Shown: in pieces, positions 42,383 to 50,544 of the stretch
Layout: every line of letters begins with the position of its first letter
Position numbering within the stretch: position 1 is the first letter of the stretch
Source: Bacteroidales bacterium
GTDB lineage: Bacteria > Bacteroidota > Bacteroidia > Bacteroidales > VadinHA17
Assembly: GCA_025455395.1 (NCBI GenBank)
Contig: JALOMO010000002.1
Coordinates: forward strand, 1-53,134
Direction of reading: 5' to 3'
DNA length: 53,134 nucleotides
Program-made: the position numbers and the translations under genes
The notes under the pieces: model-generated
What the model was told of the DNA's origin: nothing
What the model saw: only the letters and a program-made list of their open reading frames with translations
The model's database searches: none

Positions 42383-42688
42383 ATGAAAACCCAGAGAGAA
42401 GAGTACCAGAAAAAACTTGAAGCTCAGCTTGATGAATGGATGGCTGACATTGAACGGCTAAAAGAAAAGGCAAAAATTGCCAGTGCAGAGGCAGGAGTGA
42501 AATATGAAGAAAGTATTAATAAGCTTGAGGCAAAAATGACGGAAGGCAAGGCAAAACTGAAGGACCTGATGGATTCAAGCGAAGAGGCATGGGATGCAGT
42601 TAGGCTCGGAGCTGACTCTATCTGGGACACTATGAAGTCTACCTTCGCAGAAGTAAAGGAGAAGTACAAAGACAAAGACATCAAATAG
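42383..42688 (+). CDS. Small coiled-coil protein, sll1863-like
   Basis: A 101-residue, highly charged helical protein with heptad-like repeats of hydrophobic residues across its length (KLEAQLDEWMADIERLKEKAK, then KLEAKMTEGKAKLKDL). It ends with SEEAWDAVRLGADSIWDTMKST, which resembles the C-terminal part of small sll1863-type stress-response coiled-coil proteins. There is no signal peptide or membrane helix. The role is unknown; homologues with this look are induced by osmotic or oxidative stress in other bacteria. The next gene starts 13 bases downstream. Confidence 0.72.
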   Translation: MKTQREEYQKKLEAQLDEWMADIERLKEKAKIASAEAGVKYEESINKLEAKMTEGKAKLKDLMDSSEEAWDAVRLGADSIWDTMKSTFAEVKEKYKDKDIK

Positions 42689-42701
42689 ATACCTGAATAC
42701 A

Positions 42702-43100
42702 ATGAAAAAATACTTCAAAATCACTATACTTGTTTTACTTGTCGTTGCCGCCGGTCTTTTCTGGTGGAGGCATTATTTTGTATTTGGTGAAGGTGTTAAG
42801 GCCGGTGACCTGAATTACCTAGTAAGAAAGGGATACATCTTCAAGACCTGGGAGGGTAAGCTCATTCAGACAGGTTTTAAGACCACCACTCCCGGAGCAA
42901 TGCAGAGCAATGAGTTTGAATTCAGTTTAACCAACGACTCACTTGCCACGGTTCTCGAGAGAGCCAGCGGTAAGTTTGTTGAACTGCGTTACAAAGAATA
43001 TATACGTCCTCTGCCATGGAGAGGTATGAGCAAATTCGTTGTCAATGAAATTCTTGAGATCAAGGAACTTAATCCTGCTACAGGTTTGCCATACTACTAA
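42702..43100 (+). CDS. Small membrane-anchored protein of unknown function
   Basis: A 132-residue protein with one N-terminal helix (about residues 6-22) that anchors it, followed by a small, probably periplasmic beta-rich domain. GDLNYLVRKGYIFKTWEGKLIQTG is its most distinctive segment. Similar small proteins occur widely in Bacteroidota and are sometimes mislabelled 6-phosphogluconate dehydrogenase in databases, although there is no Rossmann motif and the length does not fit. I assign no function. It lies 13 bases after the coiled-coil gene. Confidence 0.7.
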   Translation: MKKYFKITILVLLVVAAGLFWWRHYFVFGEGVKAGDLNYLVRKGYIFKTWEGKLIQTGFKTTTPGAMQSNEFEFSLTNDSLATVLERASGKFVELRYKEYIRPLPWRGMSKFVVNEILEIKELNPATGLPYY

Positions 43101-43159
43101 AATCGCTGTTTAAGATCGTACCTGACCAGGACGGAACATAATGTATTAACCATTGGTTT

Positions 43160-43912
43160 ATGAAACAAATTATATTGCTGCTGGTGACCGTTTCATTAAT
43201 GGTCACAGGATGCTCACAGCTGACCCAGGTGCTGAGCACGGTTCAGACTACTGAGGCGTTGACGGAGGCTGATGTAATAAACGGTTTGAAGGAAGCACTG
43301 AAAGTCGGTGCCACCAATGCCGCCGGTCGTTTGTCGGCAACAAACGGCTATTATGGCGATCTGACAGTCAAGATCCCTCTTCCGGATGAAGCAAAGGTGA
43401 TTGTAGATAATATCAGCAAGATCCCCGGAGGTGACAAGCTGATGGAGGATGTTGTTCTAAGCATTAACAGGTCAGCTGAAGACGCAGCCAGGGAGGTGGC
43501 TCCCATCTTTGTCAACTCGGTAATGGAAATGACTGTTACTGATGCTTTCGGTATCCTCAGGGGGGCTGATAATGCAGCAACGCTTTATCTGAGAGGCACA
43601 ACCTATGATGACCTTTACAACCTCTATAAACCAAAGATAGGTCTCTCAACAAGAAAAGAGATGGTTGCCGGCATCTCTGCCCAGGAATCATGGACTGCCC
43701 TTACTGACAAATGGAACCTGCTGGCTAATTCCGTTGCCGGAAGAATAGCCGGGTTCAAGCCTGTCAAGACTGATCTTGATGATTTCCTGACAAGAAAGGC
43801 TCTTGACGGTGTGTTCCTCAAACTTGAGGGTGAGGAACTGAAAATAAGAAAGGATGTATCAGCCAGGGTAACTCCGATACTCCAGAGGGTTTTCGGGTCA
43901 CTCGACAAATAG
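43160..43912 (+). CDS. DUF4197 lipoprotein
   Basis: A 250-residue lipoprotein with signal MKQIILLLVTVSLMVTGC. The mature sequence follows DUF4197 throughout: a DVINGLKEALKVGATNAAGRLSA opening, a DLTVKIPLPDEAK block, and an IFVNSVMEMTVTDAFGILRG central segment that ends with TLYLRGTTYDDL. It is largely helical and located in the periplasm or at the inner face of the outer membrane. The family function is unknown. The 59-base gap upstream and 49-base gap downstream hold no clear promoter, so it may be co-transcribed with its neighbours. Confidence 0.85.
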   Translation: MKQIILLLVTVSLMVTGCSQLTQVLSTVQTTEALTEADVINGLKEALKVGATNAAGRLSATNGYYGDLTVKIPLPDEAKVIVDNISKIPGGDKLMEDVVLSINRSAEDAAREVAPIFVNSVMEMTVTDAFGILRGADNAATLYLRGTTYDDLYNLYKPKIGLSTRKEMVAGISAQESWTALTDKWNLLANSVAGRIAGFKPVKTDLDDFLTRKALDGVFLKLEGEELKIRKDVSARVTPILQRVFGSLDK

Positions 43913-43961
43913 TAACAGTAAAGAACACTAATCATAATTTAATAACTAAAACTTTACAAAA

Positions 43962-44873
43962 ATGAACATAAGAAGCAGAATCATTCTCATTGTATTCCTG
44001 ATCGGATCCTTAGGTATAACCGGATACAGCCAGGATACAGATACGGTTAAATACTGGACAAAAACCGGAGCTTTCTCATTAAATATGGCACAGAGCACAT
44101 TCACCAACTGGGCTGCAGGCGGGCAGAATTCAATTGCTCTCAGTGGCCTTGCCTCCTTTAATGCCAATTACAAGAAAGGAAGGTCTGCCTGGGACAATAA
44201 CCTTACAATCGGCTACGGCAAGATGAAGCAGAAAGGAAATGAGGTTGAGTGGGTGAAGACCGATGACAAGATCGACTTTCTCTCCAAATACGGACTGGAG
44301 GCAGGAAAAGCATGGTACTATTCAGCTCTTTTAGGCTTTAAATCACAGTTCGCTGCAGGATATAACTACCCCGATGTAACCAATAAGATCTCTGATTTTC
44401 TTGCTCCCGGATATCTTGTCTTCTCGCTGGGTATGGACTTCAAGCCTTCTCCCGTCTTCACGGCATTTGTATCACCATTAACGGCGAAATCTACCATAGT
44501 GATGGATGACATCCTGTCAGCAGCGGGGGCCTTCGGTGTTGAGCCCGGAGAGAGTTTCAGGGCAGAATTCGGTGCATATGCCAATATTGTTTTTAAGAAA
44601 GAAGAAATTGTTAAGAATGTCAACCTGGTATCAAAACTTGACCTCTTTTCAAACTATCTGAACAACCCGCAGAATATTGATGTGAGCTGGGAGATACTTG
44701 CAATTCTGAAGGTAAACAACTGGCTCTCAGCCACCGTTGCCACACATCTCCTCTATGATGATGATATTCTTATCAAGGTTGGTGAAGATGGTGAGGGTGC
44801 CCCTCTCTGGGGTAAGCGCACTCAGTTCAAGGAAGTTATAGGAGTAGGTCTGACTTTTAAAATCCCTAAATAA
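43962..44873 (+). CDS. DUF3078 outer-membrane-type protein
   Basis: A 303-residue exported protein with a signal peptide of about 22 residues (GYSQ). The sequence TFTNWAAGGQNSIALSGLASF, which follows WTKTGAFSLNMAQS, is the start signature of DUF3078, a Bacteroidota-specific family. Repeated amphipathic strands and a C-terminal VGLTFKIPK strand suggest a small outer-membrane barrel of ten to twelve strands. The function is unknown. It is the last gene before the upp-nupG pair, from which a 79-base gap with a weak hairpin separates it. Confidence 0.85.
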   Translation: MNIRSRIILIVFLIGSLGITGYSQDTDTVKYWTKTGAFSLNMAQSTFTNWAAGGQNSIALSGLASFNANYKKGRSAWDNNLTIGYGKMKQKGNEVEWVKTDDKIDFLSKYGLEAGKAWYYSALLGFKSQFAAGYNYPDVTNKISDFLAPGYLVFSLGMDFKPSPVFTAFVSPLTAKSTIVMDDILSAAGAFGVEPGESFRAEFGAYANIVFKKEEIVKNVNLVSKLDLFSNYLNNPQNIDVSWEILAILKVNNWLSATVATHLLYDDDILIKVGEDGEGAPLWGKRTQFKEVIGVGLTFKIPK

Positions 44874-44952
44874 AGAGGTGTCTGCATTATGTTCTTCATG
44901 ACGGCAACAATAAAAACTATATTGCCGGACTATTTTAAAATTAAACTGGCTG

Positions 44953-45573
44953 ATGCTTAGACTTATAAATCACCCCCTGATCAATCACAAGCTTTCTCAG
45001 ATAAGGAGAAAAGAGACCGGCACGAAGGATTTCAGGCAGCATGTCAATGAGATTGCCGGGCTGATGGCTTATGAAATATCAAGAGACCTCCCGATGAGGG
45101 AGGTTATGATTGACACTCCCCTCTCCTCCTGCAGCACTTCTGAGCTGGCAAAGGAGATTGTGCTTGTTCCGGTACTGAGAGCAGGGCTTGGAATGGTTGA
45201 AGGCATAACAAGCCTGATAACAACGGCGAGAGTTGGCCACATAGGCCTCTACCGTGACCATGATACACTGGAACCCATGGAATACTACGCAAAGTTTCCG
45301 GCAGGACTCTCAGACGCCGTCGTGATGGTCCTTGATCCCATGCTTGCAACGGGAGGCAGCGCCAGTGCCGCAATAGCAGCCGTCAAGAAGAGAGGGGCAA
45401 CAACTATCAGACTTGTGTGCATAGTCGGTGCACCTGAAGGTGTAGTACGTGTCGAAAAGGATCATCCTGATGTTGACATCTATCTCACCGCCCTTGACAG
45501 CCACCTGAACGAAAAAGGATATATTGTCCCCGGTCTTGGGGATGCCGGAGACAGGCTTTTTGGAACCAAATAA
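44953..45573 (+). CDS. upp: Uracil phosphoribosyltransferase
   Basis: A 206-residue cytosolic enzyme that makes UMP from uracil and PRPP, close to the 208 residues of E. coli Upp. The PRPP-binding loop is [12 protein letters not shown] (about 132-143), the PVLRAGLGM segment (about 76-84) is the family pyrophosphate-binding region, and the end [16 protein letters not shown] carries the uracil-binding loop. It is followed after 25 bases by a nucleoside transporter gene, a natural salvage pair. The ATG at 44953 gives the usual MLRL.NHPLI..KLS start. Confidence 0.95.
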   Translation: MLRLINHPLINHKLSQIRRKETGTKDFRQHVNEIAGLMAYEISRDLPMREVMIDTPLSSCSTSELAKEIVLVPVLRAGLGMVEGITSLITTARVGHIGLYRDHDTLEPMEYYAKFPAGLSDAVVMVLDPMLATGGSASAAIAAVKKRGATTIRLVCIVGAPEGVVRVEKDHPDVDIYLTALDSHLNEKGYIVPGLGDAGDRLFGTK

Positions 45574-45598
45574 ACAGGAAACAAATAAAGAGAACACA

Positions 45599-46852
45599 AT
45601 GGGGCTTAAGAACAGATTGATTTTGATGAACTTCCTCCAGTTTTTTATCTGGGGATCATGGTTGCTGACCGTCGGAGCTTACTGGTTTCAGACTAAGAAC
45701 TGGTCAGGAACTGAGTTCGGCGCAATATTTTCGACAATGGGCCTCGCATCCCTTTTCATGCCTGCCATCGCAGGTATAATTGCCGACAGATGGGTCAATG
45801 CTGAAAGACTGTATGGTACTTTTCACATCATAGGCGCAGTTCTCCTGTCTATTATCCCTTCAATAGATAACCCCTCCACTTTCTTCTGGGTGATGCTTCT
45901 TACTATGATGTTCTATATGCCAACCATTGCCCTGGCAATAACTGTTGCATACAGTGCAATGAAGAACAAAGGGATGGATATCATCAAAGAATATCCTCCG
46001 GTAAGAGTCTGGGGGACCATTGGCTTCATAGTTGCTCTTTGGGTGATAAGCATTTCAGGTTTCGAGACATCACCTCTGCAGTTCTATGTCTCAGCTATTG
46101 CCTCGTTAACACTGGGTATCTATGCCTTCACTCTTCCAAAATGCCCTCCCATGGCCCGGGGCCATAAGAAAAAACTTATCGAGGAACTTGGTCTAAATGC
46201 ATTCAGGCTGTTTAAAAGCACAAAGATGGCTCTCTTCTTCATCTTTGCCATGTTGCTGGGAGCATCTCTTCAGCTAACCAATGCCTATGGTGATACATTC
46301 CTTCATGACTTCGCAGCAATACCTGAATACAAGGATCTGATAGCTGTTAAGTACCCTGCCATTATCATGTCTATATCCCAGATTTCAGAAACCCTGTTCA
46401 TTCTTACAATACCATTCTTTCTGCGCCGGTATGGAATAAAAAATGTGATGCTCATGAGCATGGTGGCATGGATACTCCGATTCGCACTGTTTGGCTATGG
46501 AAATCCGGCAGAGGGTCTCTGGATGATAGTCCTGTCATGCATCATCTACGGTATGGCCTTTGATTTTTTCAATATTTCCGGATCACTTTTCGTCGAGACA
46601 CAAAGCTCACCGGAAATAAGGGCCAGTGCCCAGGGTCTCTTCATGATGATGACTAACGGCTTTGGTGCATTTTTAGGAAGCAGGATCAGCGGCATGGTGA
46701 TAGATAAGTTCTTTGTTCTGGATACCGGCGCATTCGACTGGAAAGGAATATGGCTTTCCTTCGCCGCATATTCACTGGTTGTTGCTATACTCTTCGCCCT
46801 GTTCTTCAAACACAAGCATGAGCCGGAGACTATTAGGGAGATAACACACTGA
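45599..46852 (+). CDS. nupG: NupG-type nucleoside:proton symporter
   Basis: A 417-residue MFS protein with twelve helices; E. coli NupG has 418. The N-terminal FLQFFIWGSWLLTVGAYW and the LFMPAIAGIIADRWVNAERLYG segment after helix two are typical of the nucleoside:H+ symporter family. A frame extends into the upp gene up to 45524, but the ATG at 45599 gives the family-typical start MGLKNRLILMNFLQ. It supplies nucleosides whose nucleobase may feed Upp. It converges with the ZIP transporter gene, 25 bases apart. Confidence 0.92.
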   Translation: MGLKNRLILMNFLQFFIWGSWLLTVGAYWFQTKNWSGTEFGAIFSTMGLASLFMPAIAGIIADRWVNAERLYGTFHIIGAVLLSIIPSIDNPSTFFWVMLLTMMFYMPTIALAITVAYSAMKNKGMDIIKEYPPVRVWGTIGFIVALWVISISGFETSPLQFYVSAIASLTLGIYAFTLPKCPPMARGHKKKLIEELGLNAFRLFKSTKMALFFIFAMLLGASLQLTNAYGDTFLHDFAAIPEYKDLIAVKYPAIIMSISQISETLFILTIPFFLRRYGIKNVMLMSMVAWILRFALFGYGNPAEGLWMIVLSCIIYGMAFDFFNISGSLFVETQSSPEIRASAQGLFMMMTNGFGAFLGSRISGMVIDKFFVLDTGAFDWKGIWLSFAAYSLVVAILFALFFKHKHEPETIREITH

Positions 46853-46877
46853 CCGGCCTGCGATCAACATTTTTATC

Positions 46878-47744
46878 TTATCCGAGAAGGATGAGACTGA
46901 GGCCGATAACAATTATTCCGCTGATGAGACCATAAATGGCAACATGATGTTTTCCATACTTGTGTGCTGCCGGAAGGAGTTCATCAAAAGAAATGTAAAT
47001 CATTATGCCGGCAACCATGGCAAAGACGAAACCAAGAATGATGTCACTTTTGAACATCGAAAGGATGAAGAATCCGGCTGCAGCTCCTACAGGCTCAGAA
47101 AAACCTGATAATACAGACCAGAGAAGGGCTTTTCGTTTCGAACCAGTCGCATAATAGACAGGAACAGAAACCGCGATACCCTCAGGTATATTGTGAATTG
47201 CCACAGCTACGGCAATGCTGATCCCAATGGTTATATCAGACATAGCTGCCATGAATGTTGCTATTCCTTCCGGAAAGTTATGAATACCAATGGCTACAGC
47301 TGTGAAAATCCCGATTCGCATAAGCTTACGGTCACGGTTAAAATGGTGGCCGTGTCTGCGATGTCTCCCTCCACCGCACTCGGCAGTGTCCGGCGTATTA
47401 CCGCCCGGGTTCATCTGCTCGACACGCTTCAGTTCATGAGGGTTTCCCTCAGATGGAAGTATCTTGTCAATCAGCGCCGACAATGCTATGCCAGCAATAA
47501 AAGAAGTGAAGGTGAACCATGCGGCCTGCTCATCGCTGAAAGTCAACCTGAGCGTCTGGCCCGCCTTCGTAAGTATCTCTGTTAAAGATATATATATCAT
47601 CACCCCGGCAGAGAAACCAAGAGAGAAAGCAAGGAATGAGGTCTGGGTTCTCTTTGCAAAAAAGGCGATCATGCCTCCTATTGCTGTGGCCAGACCGGCA
47701 AAAAGGGTGAGCCCGAAGGCAAACAGAACATTATCGTTTAACAC
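46878..47744 (-). CDS. zupT: ZIP-family divalent metal transporter
   Basis: A 288-residue inner-membrane importer of zinc and probably iron or manganese. Eight helices can be traced. The two metal-binding helices have the ZupT motifs IGIHNFPEGIATF and VAIHNIPEGIAVS, with LSGFSEPVGAAAG following. A variable cytoplasmic loop (about residues 105-140) has the histidine-rich GGGRHRRHGHHFNRD, likely a metal sensor or store. The start is a GTG at 47744; an in-frame stop codon immediately precedes it, so no earlier start exists. It is divergent from the DnaJ gene. Confidence 0.93.
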   Translation of the reverse strand: MLNDNVLFAFGLTLFAGLATAIGGMIAFFAKRTQTSFLAFSLGFSAGVMIYISLTEILTKAGQTLRLTFSDEQAAWFTFTSFIAGIALSALIDKILPSEGNPHELKRVEQMNPGGNTPDTAECGGGRHRRHGHHFNRDRKLMRIGIFTAVAIGIHNFPEGIATFMAAMSDITIGISIAVAVAIHNIPEGIAVSVPVYYATGSKRKALLWSVLSGFSEPVGAAAGFFILSMFKSDIILGFVFAMVAGIMIYISFDELLPAAHKYGKHHVAIYGLISGIIVIGLSLILLG

Positions 47745-47775
47745 TTAAAGGCTTATTTAGATTCAATATAAACTG

Positions 47776-47804
47776 CAAAAATAGAATAATCGGGCAAAAA
47801 ACAA
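47776..47804 (-). promoter_or_regulatory. Candidate zupT promoter: -7 TATTTTTG with upstream TTG
   Basis: Read on the minus strand, TATTTTTG at 47783-47776 matches TAnnTTTG, and a TTG at 47804-47802 lies 18 bases upstream of it. The leader would be about 25 bases to the GTG at 47744. No metal-regulator operator is obvious in the 117-base divergent gap. Confidence 0.42.
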
Positions 47805-47861
47805 TGTTTAGTTAGCATTGAGGATAAAAAAAAGCCTTATTTAGTAATTCCAATTCAATGT

Positions 47862-48440
47862 ATGAATCTCTGGGACTATTATAAGCTGTTAGGATTGAGG
47901 CAGGGGGCCTCTGATGATGAGATCAGGAAAGCCTACAGGCGAAAGGCCCTGGAGTATCATCCTGACCGAAACCGTTCAGAGGGTGCACATGAGATGTTCA
48001 TCAGGGTCACCGAGGCTTATGATTATCTCACCTCTCATCCTCATGGACGTAACATATCAGAGGAAGAGGTCTTAAGGAACTACCAGGCATGGGTATCATA
48101 CAGGCAGGCGGAGGCGAGGAAAAGAGCGGAAGAGTATGCCAGGGTGACATATGCCACCTTCAGGAAAAGCACGTTATATAAAAGCACATCAATTATAGAC
48201 GGCACAACAGTATTCCTGGGGCTTGGTCTTGCCATTGCCGTGATCTTTATGACCCTTTTCGGATACACCTACAGGCTTAAACGTGCCACTTCACCACAGG
48301 AAGAGCCTTCGGTCACACTTGCACTGGTCTCGATTGTGATCGGGATAATTTACCTTTCAGTGTCAATTATATACCTGAGTGCCTGGATAGCACAGGAAAA
48401 AGCAAAGAAAAACAAAAAGAGAAATGTCGCAGAGAGTTAA
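47862..48440 (+). CDS. Membrane-anchored J-domain protein
   Basis: A 192-residue protein. Residues 4-60 are a J domain with the helix II-III loop H33-P-D35, so it can stimulate the ATPase of DnaK. A charged helical segment follows (about 75-105), then two membrane helices (roughly 120-142 and 155-182). There is no glycine/phenylalanine region or zinc domain, so it is a type III J-protein that recruits Hsp70 to the membrane. Its client is unknown. The last 17 bases overlap the thioesterase gene that follows. Confidence 0.88.
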   Translation: MNLWDYYKLLGLRQGASDDEIRKAYRRKALEYHPDRNRSEGAHEMFIRVTEAYDYLTSHPHGRNISEEEVLRNYQAWVSYRQAEARKRAEEYARVTYATFRKSTLYKSTSIIDGTTVFLGLGLAIAVIFMTLFGYTYRLKRATSPQEEPSVTLALVSIVIGIIYLSVSIIYLSAWIAQEKAKKNKKRNVAES

Positions 48441-48906
48441 AATAAAGAATCCTTTCGATCATAGTCTGAACGGATGTTTTGGCTGTTCTGAAGGAAACCC
48501 AGTCGGGTTGAAACTTTCGTTTGAGGAAGATGAACATGGCATCTATGCAGAATGGAAACCCGAGCTGCATTTCCAGGGTTATATCAATGTCCTGCATGGG
48601 GGTATAGTAGCCACACTTTTGGATGAGACCGGGGCCTGGGGAGTTAACATTAAAGCTGGTACATCCGGGGTGACATCTTCAATGACAGTGAAATACCTGA
48701 AGCCGGTCTACATCAGCAAGGGAACTATAAGAATTGAGGCGAAAATGACAGCGAGGGATGAGAAAAGCGCACGGTTTCTCGGTAAGCTCTTCGACGGTGA
48801 TGGAAAACTGTGTGCAGAGGCTGATATTGTGTATTACACATACCCTGAGGAGATAGCACGCCGTCGTTATAATTACCCCGGCAGAGAGGCATTTTACACG
48901 GAGTGA
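48424..48906 (+). CDS. PaaI-type hotdog-fold thioesterase
   Basis: A 160-residue enzyme of the hotdog superfamily that hydrolyses acyl-CoA or aryl-CoA thioesters. The core motif is VLHGGIVATLLDETGAW (about 56-72), with the HGG and the aspartate/glutamate of the catalytic helix; VTSSMTVKYLKPVYISKGTIRIEA is the central strand. The N-terminal NGCFGCSEGNPVGLKLSF with CFGC is seen in many PaaI-like proteins of the 4HBT group. It overlaps the J-domain gene by 17 bases and converges with the SiaC-like gene. Confidence 0.87.
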   Translation: MSQRVKIKNPFDHSLNGCFGCSEGNPVGLKLSFEEDEHGIYAEWKPELHFQGYINVLHGGIVATLLDETGAWGVNIKAGTSGVTSSMTVKYLKPVYISKGTIRIEAKMTARDEKSARFLGKLFDGDGKLCAEADIVYYTYPEEIARRRYNYPGREAFYTE

Positions 48907-48997
48907 AAAATTGTTTCGGCAGTGACACCTCCACTAGTATAAACCAATGCGAGCCGGCATATTCCTGTTTCCGTAAGAATTACAGGAAGGGAAGAGT

Positions 48998-49372
48998 TCA
49001 GGTTATTTTTATGAATTTGAAGCTGTGGTTCAGAACCGAGGAGAAATATTCACCTTTTTCAAGTATATCTTCATCGCCCTCTTCATAGAACCATTTAACA
49101 ATAAGTTTCTTTTGCTTTTCCGACAGCAGGGAAAGCTTCTTTAAAATCAAAATGAGCTGTTTTGCAGAAGCCGAGTTAAAATACTCCAGACCGAATTCAA
49201 CAGTAGTGACTTCGGCCGGTGATTTGAGATACTTGTCTATCCAGATATTAACCTCTTCAAAAAAACCTTTGGAATCCTCTGAAATAGAACGGCCCCAGAA
49301 TTTTATGACCCCTTCGGGTCCAAGGTAAACCTCCGGTGTCATCCTTGTTGATTCAATCTTCTTCCCCTCCAT
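48998..49372 (-). CDS. SiaC-family (DUF1987) regulatory phosphoprotein
   Basis: A 124-residue cytosolic protein. The sequence fits DUF1987 over its full length: TPEVYLGPEGVIKFWGRSISED at the start, then SPAEVTTVEFGLEYFNSASAKQL, in which the FNSASAK segment carries the phosphorylatable threonine/serine region. In Pseudomonas, SiaC is phosphorylated by the SiaB kinase, dephosphorylated by SiaA, and activates a diguanylate cyclase. No partner kinase, phosphatase or cyclase gene is nearby, so here it is an orphan. It is transcribed in the same direction as tsaD, 74 bases after it. Confidence 0.85.
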   Translation of the reverse strand: MEGKKIESTRMTPEVYLGPEGVIKFWGRSISEDSKGFFEEVNIWIDKYLKSPAEVTTVEFGLEYFNSASAKQLILILKKLSLLSEKQKKLIVKWFYEEGDEDILEKGEYFSSVLNHSFKFIKIT

Positions 49373-49388
49373 TAAAAAGAAATTTTGG

Positions 49389-49396
49389 CAAAACTA
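49389..49396 (-). promoter_or_regulatory. Candidate -7 element (TAGTTTTG on the minus strand) for the SiaC-like gene
   Basis: An exact TAnnTTTG match read on the minus strand, 17 bases before the ATG at 49372. It would separate this gene transcriptionally from tsaD, giving a leader of about 11 bases. No -33 element at good spacing is seen. Confidence 0.38.
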
Positions 49397-49446
49397 GCTT
49401 TTTTGCCCGATGTTTCATAACAAGTTTGCAGGAACCGGGCATTTCA

Positions 49447-50496
49447 TTATTTGGTATGGTTAGTCTCAACAGCCATCCTTGCCATTGGTGTAACGCTGTG
49501 GTCTGAAAAATCAGACCTGAGGTACTTATAATAACCTGTTATGCCTATCATTGCCGCATTGTCTGTTGTATACCTGAACTCAGGAAGGAACAGGTTCCAT
49601 CTCCTCCTTTCCGCCTCCCTCACCGCTGCATTTCTCAGCCCCGAGTTGGCAGAGACGCCTCCGGCTATTCCTATCTCGGAAATACCTGTCTCTTTTGATG
49701 CCCTGACAAGCTTAGCGATAAGTATCTCAACTATGGTATGCTGCAATGACGCAGCCAGGTCATTGATATTTTTTTCAATGAATTCTTCGTCTTCCTTTAA
49801 CCTGTCACGCAGAAAATACAGGAAGCTTGTCTTCAGTCCTGAGAAGCTGAAGTTCAGTCCCTGTATCCTCGGTTTCGCAAAGAGAAAGGCATGAGGGTTT
49901 CCCTCCCTGGCGAGCTTGTCTATCACCGGTCCTCCGGGATATGGCAGACCCATCACCTTGGCGCATTTGTCGAAGGCCTCTCCTGCTGCATCATCTATGG
50001 TGTTGCCAAGGAGCTCCATGGAACAGTGGTCATGCATAAGTATCATCTGGGTGTGGCCGCCGGAGACAAGCAGACAGAGAAAAGGGAAGGCCGGAATGCG
50101 GTTATCGCGTCCGTGCTCCATGGCAAAGTGTGCCAGCACGTGTGCCTGCAGATGGTTGACCTCGATTATCGGTATGTTGCGCGACAGGGCGAACCCCTTC
50201 GCGAATGAAGTGCCCACAAGCAGTGACCCGAGCAGCCCGGGTCCGCGGGTGAAAGCCACAGCACTGATATCTTCCGGAACCTTTCCTGCCCTGGAGAGCG
50301 CCTGGTCAACAACGGGGATAATGTTAGCCTGATGAGCCCTTGATGCAAGCTCCGGAACAACACCGCCAAAAGCCTTATGCACTTCCTGATTGGCAATCAG
50401 GTTTGAGAGAACATAGCCGTCCTCTATGACAGCAGCAGAGGTGTCGTCACAGGATGATTCTATCGCAAGTATGGTAATGGCTGAGGTCACCTTCAA
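49447..50496 (-). CDS. tsaD: tRNA N6-adenosine threonylcarbamoyltransferase
   Basis: A 349-residue essential enzyme that transfers the threonylcarbamoyl group to A37 of ANN-decoding tRNAs, working with TsaB and TsaE. The ASKHA fold is clear: AIESSCDDTSAAV (11-23), the metal-binding histidines H115 and H119 in EVNHLQAHVLAH, LVSGGHTQ, and the late aspartate in YTTDNAAMIG. The only in-frame starts before the conserved ILAIESSCDD are a TTG at 50496 and a GTG at 50490; an in-frame stop lies 15 bases above the TTG, so a non-ATG start is certain unless the sequence has an error. It is divergent from tamB, a common pairing in Bacteroidota. Confidence 0.96.
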   Translation of the reverse strand: MKVTSAITILAIESSCDDTSAAVIEDGYVLSNLIANQEVHKAFGGVVPELASRAHQANIIPVVDQALSRAGKVPEDISAVAFTRGPGLLGSLLVGTSFAKGFALSRNIPIIEVNHLQAHVLAHFAMEHGRDNRIPAFPFLCLLVSGGHTQMILMHDHCSMELLGNTIDDAAGEAFDKCAKVMGLPYPGGPVIDKLAREGNPHAFLFAKPRIQGLNFSFSGLKTSFLYFLRDRLKEDEEFIEKNINDLAASLQHTIVEILIAKLVRASKETGISEIGIAGGVSANSGLRNAAVREAERRRWNLFLPEFRYTTDNAAMIGITGYYKYLRSDFSDHSVTPMARMAVETNHTK

Positions 50497-50544
50497 TTCG
50501 TTGTTTTTTTATTAACTTCGCCTGCAGCAGGATTGCAGATTTGA

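Noticed and set aside
44902-44927. A 6-base-pair inverted repeat (CGGCAA/TTGCCG) with a 14-base loop before upp.
   Set aside because: The stem is short and the loop long. It could be a weak terminator for the DUF3078 gene, but the support is too thin to list it.
48962-48988. A 7-base-pair inverted repeat (TTCCTGT/ACAGGAA) between the convergent thioesterase and SiaC-like genes.
   Set aside because: The location suits a terminator, but the 13-base loop and absence of a flanking T-run in either direction make it unconvincing.
49405-49440. A GCCCG/CGGGC repeat after tsaD.
   Set aside because: Only five base pairs around a 26-base loop, and followed in the direction of transcription by A residues, not T.
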